DNA of 64,000 bases. It comes from JAXDJJ01 sp034665745 (GTDB taxonomy: Bacteria > Actinomycetota > CADDZG01 > WHSQ01). A model generated the notes under the pieces. It was not told where the DNA came from. It saw only the letters and a list, made by a program, of their open reading frames with translations, and ran no database searches. The DNA lies in the NCBI GenBank assembly GCA_034665745.1, contig JAXDJJ010000030.1, positions 57,366-121,365 of the forward strand, in the 5' to 3' direction. Numbering within the stretch: position 1 is the stretch's first letter; each line of letters opens with the position of its first letter. Position numbers and translations under genes: made by a program. Positions 25,110-33,756 of the stretch are shown here, in pieces.

Positions 25110-25766
25110 CTAGTGAGAAGCAGAGTTGCGCTGCTCGATGTGTCGCTGCAGCTTGCGCTTGATGCGCTGGAGGGCGTTGTCGATCGACTTCACGTGGTTG
25201 CCAAGAACACCGGCGATCTCCTCGTAGGACTTGCCATCCATGTAGAGGCGAAGGACATCACCTTCGAGGTCGGTCAGGTTCTCTTTCATGGTGTCCCGGA
25301 TCGCCTCGATCTCCTCGGCGGAGATCACCAGCTCGACGGGGTCGCTCGTCTTCGGACCGACGAAGTTGTCACCGACGGTCCGGTCACTCTGATCGTCGCC
25401 GTAAGCGGGAGCATCCAGAGACACCGACGAGTTCAGCGGTTGGTGCTTCTGCCGGTTAGCGGTCTTGATCGCGGTCAAGATCTGGCGAGAGATGCAGAGC
25501 TCGGCGAAAGCGCGGAACGGAGTACCAGTGGTCTCTTCGAAGTCGCGGATCGCTTTGAACAAGCCGATCATTCCCTCTTGCACGACATCTTCTTTGTCAG
25601 ATCCTGCGAGGAAGTAGGAGCGCGCCTTGGAGCGTGCGAAGTTGCGGTAACGGGAGAGAAGGAGCTCGATGCAACGGTCGTCGCCGCTGCGAGCGAGGGC
25701 AACGAGCTGAGTGTCTTCTAGCTCGTTCAGATCGACCTTCTCTTTGACGCCCGTGCTAGCTGCCAT
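25110..25766 (-). CDS. sigH: RNA polymerase sigma factor of the SigH (Firmicutes-like) type
   Basis: The 218-residue protein has sigma regions 1.2-2 (LVALARSGDDRCIELLLSRY, KARSYFLAGSDKEDVVQEGM, IGLFKAIRDFEETTGTPFRA, FAELCISRQILTAIKTANRQ) and region 4 (LTDLEGDVLRLYMDGKSYEE, IAGVLGNHVKSIDNALQRIK). These match B. subtilis SigH closely in style and length. In Bacillus SigH controls the transition to stationary phase; the regulon here is unknown. An AAGGGGG ribosome binding site precedes the ATG. The upstream region carries three GTTC-N4-GAAC palindromes. Confidence 0.88.
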   Translation of the reverse strand: MAASTGVKEKVDLNELEDTQLVALARSGDDRCIELLLSRYRNFARSKARSYFLAGSDKEDVVQEGMIGLFKAIRDFEETTGTPFRAFAELCISRQILTAIKTANRQKHQPLNSSVSLDAPAYGDDQSDRTVGDNFVGPKTSDPVELVISAEEIEAIRDTMKENLTDLEGDVLRLYMDGKSYEEIAGVLGNHVKSIDNALQRIKRKLQRHIEQRNSASH

Positions 25767-25795
25767 CCATCCCCCTTAGGGCACCGCTGCCCCTG

Positions 25796-25910
25796 GTTCG
25801 TTGGAACCCCCACCGTCTGTATCGGCATCGCAGACGTTGAGTTGAAAGCTATTTGTCCTGGTTCGTCCGAACAATGGCTCTTTCAGGTGGTTTCAATGGT
25901 TCTAACGAAC
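25796..25910. promoter_or_regulatory. Three GTTC-N4-GAAC palindromes upstream of sigH
   Basis: The half-sites sit at 25796-25807 (spacer GTTG), 25861-25872 (spacer GTCC) and 25899-25910 (spacer TAAC), all between sigH and the tRNA-Sec gene. A GAACGTTC palindrome follows at 25921-25928. Repeated identical half-sites with constant spacing point to a dimeric repressor or activator of sigH. Confidence 0.55.
25820..25845 (-). promoter_or_regulatory. Possible sigma28-like promoter for sigH
   Basis: On the minus strand TCAA (25845-25842) and GCCGATA (25826-25820) are 15 nt apart. The -10 matches the sigma28/WhiG consensus and the -35 matches three of four bases. It would give a 5' leader of about 45 nt. 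Confidence 0.3.
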
Positions 25911-25983
25911 TAGTACGCCCGAACGTTCCCGCGGCAACGCTGGTAATTATGCCCAAGATTGTCTCCGTATGCTTGGAGGCCTA

Positions 25984-26074
25984 GGAGGCGACAGGGGACT
26001 GGTGTCCCTCCCGGTCTTCAAAACCGGTGAGGCGGGGAGACCCGCCTGGTGGGTTCGATTCCCATCCGCCTCCG
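25984..26074 (+). tRNA. selC: tRNA-Sec (anticodon TCA)
   Basis: The acceptor arm is GGAGGCG with CGCCTCC, closed by discriminator G (no encoded CCA). The D-stem has 6 bp (GGGGAC with GTCCCT, one G-T pair) and a 4-nt loop, a hallmark of tRNA-Sec. The anticodon stem CCGGT/ACCGG holds the loop CTTCAAA, giving anticodon TCA that reads UGA. A 7-bp long variable arm (AGGCGGG/CCCGCCT with a GAGA loop) and a normal T-arm (GGGTTCGATTCCC) follow. The genome therefore should encode SelA, SelB and selenoproteins, none of which is seen here. Confidence 0.93.
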
Positions 26075-28420
26075 CTAGGAGGGGTGGCAGCCGAACGAGC
26101 TGGTCGGGTTGGTTGTCAGCGACGGGGGGGCAGCGGCCTGACCGGCTCCCCATTCCATGCTTGGTACCTCGCTCATCCGAAGCCGCAGGGTTGCCCCGTC
26201 GAGCTCGTCCTCCGTCAGCCATGTGCGATCGAACGGCGAGTCGCCGAGCGTCGCGGACGCGATGTATTTGGCTGTCGGTGAGGTACCGGGGGCCTCGATC
26301 ACGAGATCGGACCGGCCGGGCCGGTGCACCACGGCTCGCTCGAACATCGGGCTCCCCGTGACATACAGCGGGGCGCCCGGGGTCATCGGATATATCCCCA
26401 GCATCGTCCACACCAGCCATCCCGATAGCGCCCCGAGGTCGTCGTTGCCCGGCAGCCCATCGGTGGTCGGCGTGAACAGCGACGCGGTGGAGCGCGCGAC
26501 GGCCTGCGTTTTCCACGGCGCTCCGGCGTAGTCGTAGACATACGGAGCTTCCAGGTCGTGCTCGTTGCCGGGCGCGAACTGGTTGCCGTAATAGGCGATG
26601 CCGAACAGCGTCGCCTGGTTCTGCACTTTCGGCACGACGACCGGGGCCGCGGCCGCGCCCGCGAACGAGAAGAACTCATCGAGGCGCGACTGCACCTCGT
26701 CCGCACCACCCATGCGATCGATGAGGCCGCGCAGGTCGTGCATCGCCAGCCACGAGTACTGCCACGAGGTTCCTTCTTGGAAGCCGTAACCGAGCTCGGG
26801 CTGGAACGGTTCGACCCACGCACCGGAAGCGTCGCGAGGGCGGATCCAGCGCGTCTCCGGATCGAGAAGCTGTCGGTACCCGGTGGAGCGGTTCCGGAGG
26901 ACGTCGTGGTCCGCAGTGCGCCCGGTCGCGTCCGCGATGAGAGCGAGCGCGAACTCGGCGACGCCGAACTCCAGCGTCGTTCCCGTCTCACGCGGCCCGC
27001 CTTCGAGGACGTCGGTCGGGTTGGCCGGTTGCTGCACCGGGAGGTAGCCCAGGTTCAGGTAGTCATCGGATCGATGAGACGCGAGCGACCACATCGCGTC
27101 GTACAACTCGTCGGCAGTCTTCTTCTCGTCGATCAGTCCGCGGCACACGGCCTCGGCGATGAATGGGAGCGCGGGATCGCCCGACATCGAGCCGGTATTG
27201 ATGTGTGCGAGCTGCCAGCGTGGAAGCGAGCCGGTCGTGCGGTGAAGGTCGAGCATCGACATCACCATGTCGCGGTACGCGTCAGGGTCGATGACCGAGA
27301 GCAGCTGGTTCTGCCCGCGGTAGGAATCCCACAGTGCGAACGAGGAGTAGTGCGGCCGCTCGCCTGAATGGATCGCGCCGTCGCCGCCCCGGTAGCGGCC
27401 GTCAACGTCGCTCATGATGGTCGGGAACGTCTGCGCGTGGTACAGGCCCGTATAGAAAGAGGTGCGATCGGCATCCGTTCCGCCTTCGATCTCGATCGAC
27501 CCGAGCGCAGCGTTCCACGCGTCCCGCGCTTGTGCGCGGACGTCGTCGAAGTTCCAGTCGGGGATCTCGGCGTCGAGGTTGCCGAGCGCGCCGGCCTCGT
27601 CGACGTAGGAGATGCCGACCTTCGCCAGTACCGTGCTCCCAGGGTCGAATCGAGCGACGGCGCCGACGCCCACTCCTTGGACCGCGTCACCGATCGCGAC
27701 CGGCGCGCCGTCCAAGGTCGTGACGGCGGTGACGGGGCGATCGAAACGCGCTGCGAAGAACAACGTGTGATCGGGTCGAGTGACGTCGACGCTTCCGACG
27801 ATCGTCTGCGCGTCGGGGCGAACGAACCGCGCATTCAACAAGCCCTTGAGGTCGCGTCCGGCGTGCAGCACGATGCCAGCGTCCCCGGCGGGCGGGAAGG
27901 AGTAGCGATGCATCCCCGCGCGGCGTGTCGCCGTCAGTTCCGCGCGCACCCCATAGCGGGCGAGGAGCGCGGAGTAGTAGCCGGGCTCCGCGACCTCGGT
28001 CGCGTGGTCGACCGGGGACGAATACGCGGGGACCGGCTGCGGGAAGAACGGGTTGGCAAGATTGCCGGCGGTCGGCTCGCCGGTTATCGGCATCAGCGGC
28101 ACTTGGCCGCCCTGTACACCGCCGGTCGACATGTGCGTTTGGCTGAAGCCGGTCACGATCGCGTTGTGGCGGTAGTAGCCGCCGTAGTTCACCGGTCCTT
28201 CGCCGGTGTCGGGGCCGACGCCGACCATCCCGTGGGGCAGCAGGGGGCCGGGGCTGGTGAATCCGGGGGGAAAGGTTCCGATCATCGGGTCCACCCACGA
28301 GGCGAGGTCAGGATGCGCGCCGAGCATCGGACTGACCTGGGCGGCGGCGGGGAGGCCCGGCAGGCAAAGAGTTCCCAGAACCACGACTGCAAGGGAAAGG
28401 GCCAGAATCCGAGATCGCAT
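26075..28420 (-). CDS. Secreted GH92-family alpha-mannosidase
   Basis: The 781-residue protein has AAGGAG before its ATG and a signal peptide (1-27). GH92 features are the N-terminal beta-sandwich start WVDPMIGTFPP, GMVGVGPDTGEGPVNYGGYY, GFSQTHMSTGG, and the (alpha/alpha)6 catalytic part with FALWDSYRGQNQLLSVIDP, TTLEFGVAEFALALIADATG, WQYSWLAMHDLRGL, and GLPGNDDLGALSGWLVWTML ending GIYPMTPGAPLYV. GH92 enzymes are calcium-dependent exo-alpha-mannosidases acting outside the cell. Its stop codon begins on the base directly after tRNA-Sec. Confidence 0.92.
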   Translation of the reverse strand: MRSRILALSLAVVVLGTLCLPGLPAAAQVSPMLGAHPDLASWVDPMIGTFPPGFTSPGPLLPHGMVGVGPDTGEGPVNYGGYYRHNAIVTGFSQTHMSTGGVQGGQVPLMPITGEPTAGNLANPFFPQPVPAYSSPVDHATEVAEPGYYSALLARYGVRAELTATRRAGMHRYSFPPAGDAGIVLHAGRDLKGLLNARFVRPDAQTIVGSVDVTRPDHTLFFAARFDRPVTAVTTLDGAPVAIGDAVQGVGVGAVARFDPGSTVLAKVGISYVDEAGALGNLDAEIPDWNFDDVRAQARDAWNAALGSIEIEGGTDADRTSFYTGLYHAQTFPTIMSDVDGRYRGGDGAIHSGERPHYSSFALWDSYRGQNQLLSVIDPDAYRDMVMSMLDLHRTTGSLPRWQLAHINTGSMSGDPALPFIAEAVCRGLIDEKKTADELYDAMWSLASHRSDDYLNLGYLPVQQPANPTDVLEGGPRETGTTLEFGVAEFALALIADATGRTADHDVLRNRSTGYRQLLDPETRWIRPRDASGAWVEPFQPELGYGFQEGTSWQYSWLAMHDLRGLIDRMGGADEVQSRLDEFFSFAGAAAAPVVVPKVQNQATLFGIAYYGNQFAPGNEHDLEAPYVYDYAGAPWKTQAVARSTASLFTPTTDGLPGNDDLGALSGWLVWTMLGIYPMTPGAPLYVTGSPMFERAVVHRPGRSDLVIEAPGTSPTAKYIASATLGDSPFDRTWLTEDELDGATLRLRMSEVPSMEWGAGQAAAPPSLTTNPTSSFGCHPS

Positions 28421-28575
28421 CGTCGCTCCTTGGCTCGCGCGTCCGGCCTGCGGGAGCAGCCGACCACGTGAGATTCGTCACAAACCTCACAAAACCTCCA
28501 GCAATACATCCGCTTCCCCATACAAGTCGCGTCCGCTCAGACATACAGTGGTTGCAGAAGGAGGCGACGGTTCAA

Positions 28576-31500
28576 ATGTTGAGCCCATGGTGGCCGATCG
28601 TCGCCCTTCCGACCCGCGAGGTTCCGCGCATGCAAGCTGCGCTCCTCGCGGTGGCCGCACTTGCGGCGAGCCTCGTGGTCGTGGCTCCATCGCTCGCCCC
28701 CTTTGCGCCCGTCGCCCCTGTCTCCGCCGCCTCCAGCGTCTCGGGCGCCGGTGCAGAAGCGCCCGTGACCGACGGTTACGGCAATCTCCCCATCTCCTTC
28801 GAGCCCAACGTGGGCCAAGCGCCGGGCCGCTACGACTTCGTGGCACGCGGTCAAGGCTTCGGGATGGCGATCAACGCGACCGGAGCGACACTGGCACTCG
28901 GTACGAAGAAGGCTCAGGACCTCGTCCGATTGGAACTTCTGGGAGTCAGCTCCTCCGGCCCAGCGCGCGCGCTCGAGTCTCTTCCCGGCAAGGTCAACTA
29001 CTTCATCGGCAATGACAGTGCCAAGTGGCGGAGCGGAGTGCCGACCTTTGCTCGCGTCTCGTATAGCGACATCCTTCCGGGGATCGATGTCACCTACTAC
29101 GGGACCAACGAGGGCACTCTGGAATACGACTTCGTGGTGGCCCCGCATGCGGACCCTGGGAACATCCGGGTCGGATTCTCGGGCGCCAAGGATGTCGCGC
29201 TTAGGGGCGGCAGCCTCGTCATCACGACGGACAGCGGTGCGATCACGCAACAAGCGCCCGTGCTCTATCAGACGATCGGGGGGCGGCGGATCACGGTCGA
29301 CGGGCGCTTCTCGCTCGCGGGTGACGAGGTCGCCTTCGAGGTCGGTGACTACAACCACAACTATCCACTGGTGATCGATCCCAGCCTCATCTACTCGACC
29401 TACCTCGGCGGCACGGGGTACGACAATGTCTTCGGGATCGCGGTCGACTCCTCCGGCGCGGCCTATGTGACCGGCTACACGGCGTCCACGAACTTCCCCA
29501 CGCAAGTCCCGTCCCAGGGATCCAATGCCGGGACGCCCGACGTCTTCGTCGCCAAACTCAACACCGCGGGCTCGGGCCTCGTCTACTCGACCTACCTCGG
29601 CGGCTCGGATTCCGATCTCGGCTTCGCGATCGCGGTCGACTCCTCGGGCTCGGCGTACGTGACCGGCTCCACGACCTCCACTAACTTCCCGATGCAATCC
29701 CCGCTCATCGGATCCAACGCTGGGTCCACCGATGCCTTCGTCACCAAGCTGAACTCCACGGGCTCGGCCCTTAGCTACTCGACCTACCTCGGCGGCCCGA
29801 ACAGCGTTGGTGGCCCAGGCGACGATCTGGGCTACGGGATCGCGGTCGACTCCTCGGGCGCGGCCTACGTGACCGGCACCACGACCTCCACGAACTTCCC
29901 CATACCAGTCTCGCAACCCCCGTTCCAGGGATCCAATGCAGGGTCCATCGACTCGTTCGTCACCAAGCTCAACGCGCCGGGCTCGGCCCTCGTCTACTCG
30001 ACCTACCTGGGGGGATCGAACGATGACACCGCCCGAGGGATCGCGGTCGACTCGTCGGGCGCGGCGTACGTGACCGGCTATACCTCGTCCACGAACTTCC
30101 CCACGCAAGTCCCCTTCCAAGGATCCAATGCAGGGTCCACCGACGCGTTCGTCACCAAGCTGAGCGCTACGGGCTCTGCCCTCACCTACTCGACCTACCT
30201 TGGGGGATCGGGCGACGAAAACGGCTCCGGAGACGACAACGGGATCGCGGTCGACTCCTCGGGCGCGGCGTACGTGACCGGCGGTACGTCCTCCACGAAC
30301 TTCCCCACGCAGGCCGCGTTCCAGGGATCCAATGCCGGGTCCATCGACGCCTTCGTCACCAAGCTCAACGCCGCAGGCTCTGCCCTCATCTACTCGACCT
30401 ACCTCGGCGGCTCGGGTCCCGATCTCGGCTACGGCATCGCGGTCGACTCCTCGGGCGTGGCATACGTGGCCGGCATCACGGTTTCCACGAACTTCCCCAC
30501 AGCAGGCACCTTTTCGAACCCTCCGTTCCAAGCAGCCTTTGCCGGGGCCAGCGACGTGTTCGTCACCACGTTCACCGCCGCCGGCTCGGCCCTCGTCTGC
30601 TCGACCTACCTCGGCGGAGCCGGCGGCGATGTCGGCCGGGCGATCGCGGTCGACTCCTCGGGCGCGGCCTACGTGGGCGGAGGTACGGCTTCCACGAACT
30701 TCCCCACGCAAGGTCCGTACCAGGGATCCAAAGCTGGGTCGGACGACGCGTTCGTCACCAAACTGTGCAGGGTCCCCTCGGCCAACCTTTCCCTTGTGAA
30801 GTCGGACTCGGTCGATCCGGCAGCGACGGGTCAGACCCTCACCTACACCTTGACGATCCAGAACGCGGGCCCCGATACAGCCACCGGGGTGACGATCACC
30901 GACACGTTGCCTGCCGGTGTCACCTACGTTTCGGCAACCGCCGGTTGCACCAACGCCTCCGGGACCGTCACATGCAACGTCGCCAACATCGCGTCGGGAG
31001 CGTCCGCGCAGGTACAGATCCAGGTCACCGCCCCCAACCAAGCGGGGACGATCACGAACACCGCCTCGGTCGTAGCCAACGAGACGGACCCACAGACGAC
31101 CAATAACCAGGACAGCGAACAGACGACCGTGAGCCTTTCCTCGGCCAACCTTTCCCTGACTAAGTCGGACTCGGCCGACCCGGTAACTACGGGCCAGAAC
31201 TTCACCTACACCTTGACGGTCCAGAACGCGGGTCCCAACCTGGCCACTGGGGTCACGATCACCGACATCTTGCCCGGCGGTGTCAGCTTCGTGTCGGCCA
31301 GCGCGGGTTGCACCAACGTCTCGGGGACCGTCACATGCACCGTCGCCAACATCGCCTCGGGAGCGTCCGCGCAGGTACAGATCCAGGTCACCCCCAACCA
31401 AGCGGGGACGATCACGAACACCGCCTCGGTCGCAGCCAACCAGGCGGATCCGCAGACGGCCGACAACCAGGCCAGCGAACAGACGACCGTCCAGGCTGCG

Positions 31501-32088
31501 ATCACCTGTGGCGGCCAGCCGGTGACCATCCAGGTGACGAGCCCGAACTTGAGCACATCGGGCACATCCGGGCACGACGTCATCAACGGCACATCCGGAC
31601 ACGACGACATCCACGGCCTCGGCGGCAACGACACCATCTGCGGTGTCGGCGGTGATGACTTCCTCTTCGGCGACGACGACGACGACGATGTCTACGGCGG
31701 CGGCGGCGACGACGTTGCCTGGGGCGGCACCGGCACTGACAAGCTCTTCGGTGGTGGCGGGCTCGACGAGCTCTGGGGCAACGCCGGCGACGACAAACTC
31801 TACGGCGGCGCCGACCAGGACGACCTCAATGGCGGCGCCGGGGATGACATCCTCAAGGGTAACGGCGGCGGTGACAACTCCCTCAGCGGCGACGCCGGCG
31901 ATGACAAACTCTTCGGCGGCGCCGGCAATGACTGGCTCTTCGGCAACGATGACAACGACAAGCTCTACGGCGGGGGCGACAATGACAAACTCTCCGGGGG
32001 AGCCAACACCGATGACTGCGACGGTGGCACTGGATCCAACCTCGATATCGGCACGCCGCTCTGCGAGAACAGCACCAACATCCCCTGA
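28576..32088 (+). CDS. Secreted SBBP-repeat, DUF11 and RTX-repeat protein
   Basis: The ATG at 28576 follows AAGGAGG by 11 nt; an in-frame start at 28468 has no such support. The 1170-residue protein has a hydrophobic signal region, an N-terminal domain (FEPNVGQAPGRYDFVARGQG) typical of SBBP proteins, and seven SBBP beta-propeller repeats (29390-30775; unit YSTYLGG, GIAVDSSGAAYVTG, STNFPT, DAFVTKLN). Two nearly identical DUF11 domains (30783-31140 and 31144-31500) and about 17 RTX-type glycine/aspartate nonapeptides (31560-32040) follow. An extracellular, calcium-stabilised adhesin or stalk protein is inferred. The similar repeats also create a long antisense open frame that is not a gene. Confidence 0.87.
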   Translation: MLSPWWPIVALPTREVPRMQAALLAVAALAASLVVVAPSLAPFAPVAPVSAASSVSGAGAEAPVTDGYGNLPISFEPNVGQAPGRYDFVARGQGFGMAINATGATLALGTKKAQDLVRLELLGVSSSGPARALESLPGKVNYFIGNDSAKWRSGVPTFARVSYSDILPGIDVTYYGTNEGTLEYDFVVAPHADPGNIRVGFSGAKDVALRGGSLVITTDSGAITQQAPVLYQTIGGRRITVDGRFSLAGDEVAFEVGDYNHNYPLVIDPSLIYSTYLGGTGYDNVFGIAVDSSGAAYVTGYTASTNFPTQVPSQGSNAGTPDVFVAKLNTAGSGLVYSTYLGGSDSDLGFAIAVDSSGSAYVTGSTTSTNFPMQSPLIGSNAGSTDAFVTKLNSTGSALSYSTYLGGPNSVGGPGDDLGYGIAVDSSGAAYVTGTTTSTNFPIPVSQPPFQGSNAGSIDSFVTKLNAPGSALVYSTYLGGSNDDTARGIAVDSSGAAYVTGYTSSTNFPTQVPFQGSNAGSTDAFVTKLSATGSALTYSTYLGGSGDENGSGDDNGIAVDSSGAAYVTGGTSSTNFPTQAAFQGSNAGSIDAFVTKLNAAGSALIYSTYLGGSGPDLGYGIAVDSSGVAYVAGITVSTNFPTAGTFSNPPFQAAFAGASDVFVTTFTAAGSALVCSTYLGGAGGDVGRAIAVDSSGAAYVGGGTASTNFPTQGPYQGSKAGSDDAFVTKLCRVPSANLSLVKSDSVDPAATGQTLTYTLTIQNAGPDTATGVTITDTLPAGVTYVSATAGCTNASGTVTCNVANIASGASAQVQIQVTAPNQAGTITNTASVVANETDPQTTNNQDSEQTTVSLSSANLSLTKSDSADPVTTGQNFTYTLTVQNAGPNLATGVTITDILPGGVSFVSASAGCTNVSGTVTCTVANIASGASAQVQIQVTPNQAGTITNTASVAANQADPQTADNQASEQTTVQAAITCGGQPVTIQVTSPNLSTSGTSGHDVINGTSGHDDIHGLGGNDTICGVGGDDFLFGDDDDDDVYGGGGDDVAWGGTGTDKLFGGGGLDELWGNAGDDKLYGGADQDDLNGGAGDDILKGNGGGDNSLSGDAGDDKLFGGAGNDWLFGNDDNDKLYGGGDNDKLSGGANTDDCDGGTGSNLDIGTPLCENSTNIP

Positions 32089-32102
32089 TCCGCGCCACAG
32101 CT

Positions 32103-32154
32103 CGTTCTGTGTGCCTAGAGCGCGCGATCTTGGTCGGTTTTCGTGCACAGAACG
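32103..32154. repeat. Inverted repeat after the SBBP/RTX gene
   Basis: CGTTCTGTG (32103-32111) pairs with CACAGAACG (32146-32154) around a 34-nt loop. It sits between the surface-protein stop and the SDR promoter. There is no T-tract, so it is either a weak terminator or an operator. Confidence 0.4.
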
Positions 32155-32183
32155 GCCTCGAGCCCCTGGGCTAGCCTTGGTTC

Positions 32184-32996
32184 ATGGGCGATAGCGAGGG
32201 GCGGCTTGCCGGCAAGACCGCGGTGGTCGTCGGTGCGGGACAGACGCCAGGCGAAACGACCGGGAACGGCCGCGCCACCGCGCTGCGCTTCGCCCAAGAG
32301 GGTGCGCACGTCCTGTTGGTCGATCGCGATGACGCGTCGGTCAAAGAAACCCAGGAGATGGTTCTCGAAGCCGGGGGCCGGGCCGATGTGTTCGTCACCG
32401 ACATCGCACTCGCCGATGGTCCGGCAGACATCGCGGCTGCCGCCAGCGCAACCCTCGGGCGGATCGACATCCTGCACAACAACGTTGGCATCGGGATGGG
32501 AGACGGTGGGCCCACGGGTCTCACCGAAGAAGGCTGGGATCGCATCTTCGATGTGAACCTCAAGGCGATGTGGCTGACGTGTAAGGCCGTCGTTCCCATC
32601 ATGCGGAAACAACAGGGTGGGTCCATCGTGTGCGTGTCTTCCATCGCCTCGATCTGCGCGGCCCCCAACCTGACCGCCTACAAGGTGTCGAAGGCCGGTG
32701 TGAACGCCCTGGTTCATCAGTTGTCCGTCACGAACGCGCGCCACGGCATCCGCGTCAACGGGATCATGCCCGGTTTCATCGACACGCCGATGGCCGTCGA
32801 CGCACCGGCGAAACTGCTCGACATCTCACGTGAGGACCTAGCCGGTCTGCGAGGGCAGATGGTTCCTCTAAACAACCGTCAGGGAAGTGCTTGGGACGTC
32901 GCGAACGCGGCCCTCTTTCTGGCATCGGACGAGGCTGCATTCATCACCGGGGCCCTTCTTCCGGTTGATGGTGGCCAGAGCGCAAGGATCGGCTAG
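32184..32996 (+). CDS. Short-chain dehydrogenase/reductase (SDR)
   Basis: The 270-residue protein is a classical SDR: a Rossmann start TAVVVGAGQ with an enlarged glycine loop (TPGETTGNGRATALRF), DRDD after beta-2, NNVGIG, catalytic Ser in VCVSSIAS, and YKVSK (Tyr and Lys). The C-terminus ends TGALLPVDGGQS. It oxidises or reduces an alcohol/ketone with NAD(P); substrate unknown. TAGCCT lies exactly 6 nt before the ATG, which supports a leaderless mRNA and this start. Confidence 0.9.
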   Translation: MGDSEGRLAGKTAVVVGAGQTPGETTGNGRATALRFAQEGAHVLLVDRDDASVKETQEMVLEAGGRADVFVTDIALADGPADIAAAASATLGRIDILHNNVGIGMGDGGPTGLTEEGWDRIFDVNLKAMWLTCKAVVPIMRKQQGGSIVCVSSIASICAAPNLTAYKVSKAGVNALVHQLSVTNARHGIRVNGIMPGFIDTPMAVDAPAKLLDISREDLAGLRGQMVPLNNRQGSAWDVANAALFLASDEAAFITGALLPVDGGQSARIG

Positions 32997-33002
32997 AGCT
33001 CC

Positions 33003-33563
33003 TCAGCGAGGTGGCGGGAACTGCGCGAGGCCGGGCGTCTGCTCGAGTTCGACACCAAGTGAGTTCAAGGTGAAAGCCACCATGTGGTACTGCCCGACCA
33101 CCATGCACACCTCGATCAGTTGCTGGTAGTCGTATCCCTCAGCGAGCACTTCCCACGTCTCATCAGAGATAACTGACCGTTCGTGGAGCTCGTCGGCCGC
33201 ACGTAGCAGAGCGTGCTCGAGCGACCCCCACTTGTCGGAGATCGCTTCGTCGGGGATGCGTTCGATCTCCTCCTCGGTGATGCCGGAGGCCCGGCCGATG
33301 AGCACGTGCTGCCCCCACTCGTACTCCGCCTTGCATAACCAGGCCGTCCGGAGGATCAACAGCTCACGATCACGAGCCGGCAACACGCCTCCGAAGAGGA
33401 GCGTGCCCCCGAATGCCGACCACCGCTTCAGGAGCTTCGGATGGTGGGCCAGCGTGGCAAAGATATTGAGATCGGTGCCGTCGGGCCGCCGGAACGCGGC
33501 TAGCAACTGCTCGGTCCGCTCGTCCCGGTCTGCCCCTGTCGTAGGGGGGATGCGTTCAGTCAC
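33003..33563 (-). CDS. Carboxymuconolactone-decarboxylase-family protein
   Basis: The GTG at 33563 is chosen because GGGAGG lies upstream; the longer frame has an implausible N-terminus. The 186-residue helical protein has HHPKLLKRWSAFGGTLLFGG, the CMD signature PARDRELLILRTAWLCKAEYEW followed by GQHVLIGRASGITEEEI, and a DYQQLIEVCMVVGQYHMVAF helix. The C-x2-E-x6-H site (CKAEYEWGQH) resembles AhpD-like redox or decarboxylase centres but has one Cys. It converges on the SDR gene, which suggests a related small-molecule role. Confidence 0.85.
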   Translation of the reverse strand: MTERIPPTTGADRDERTEQLLAAFRRPDGTDLNIFATLAHHPKLLKRWSAFGGTLLFGGVLPARDRELLILRTAWLCKAEYEWGQHVLIGRASGITEEEIERIPDEAISDKWGSLEHALLRAADELHERSVISDETWEVLAEGYDYQQLIEVCMVVGQYHMVAFTLNSLGVELEQTPGLAQFPPPR

Positions 33564-33756
33564 GGGCCACAGCCTCCCACGCAGGGGGCGGGCCCAGGGA
33601 CCTGTTGTGCATCTGCCCAAAGAGCCCTTATCACAGGGCAAAGAATTCACGTCGTCATCGCAGGAATGCGGAGAGACGCGGCTAATCAATCCCCCACTTC
33701 GTATTCGCGGAAGTACCCATTTTCATTGGATGCACGGGCTAAACAAGGAGAACAAC

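Noticed and set aside
28537..32148. A 1203-codon open frame on the minus strand
   Set aside because: It mirrors the repeat-rich plus-strand gene; its translation is Arg/Asp/Val-rich without a domain, and it arises from biased codons in repeated sequence.
33621..33700. Partial resemblance to a c-di-GMP-I riboswitch (CACAGGGCAAA, then GACGC and CTAA) before the gene at 33757
   Set aside because: The P3 segment with its tetraloop receptor is missing and the P2 hairpin is weak, so it is likely chance similarity; a covariance-model search would settle it.
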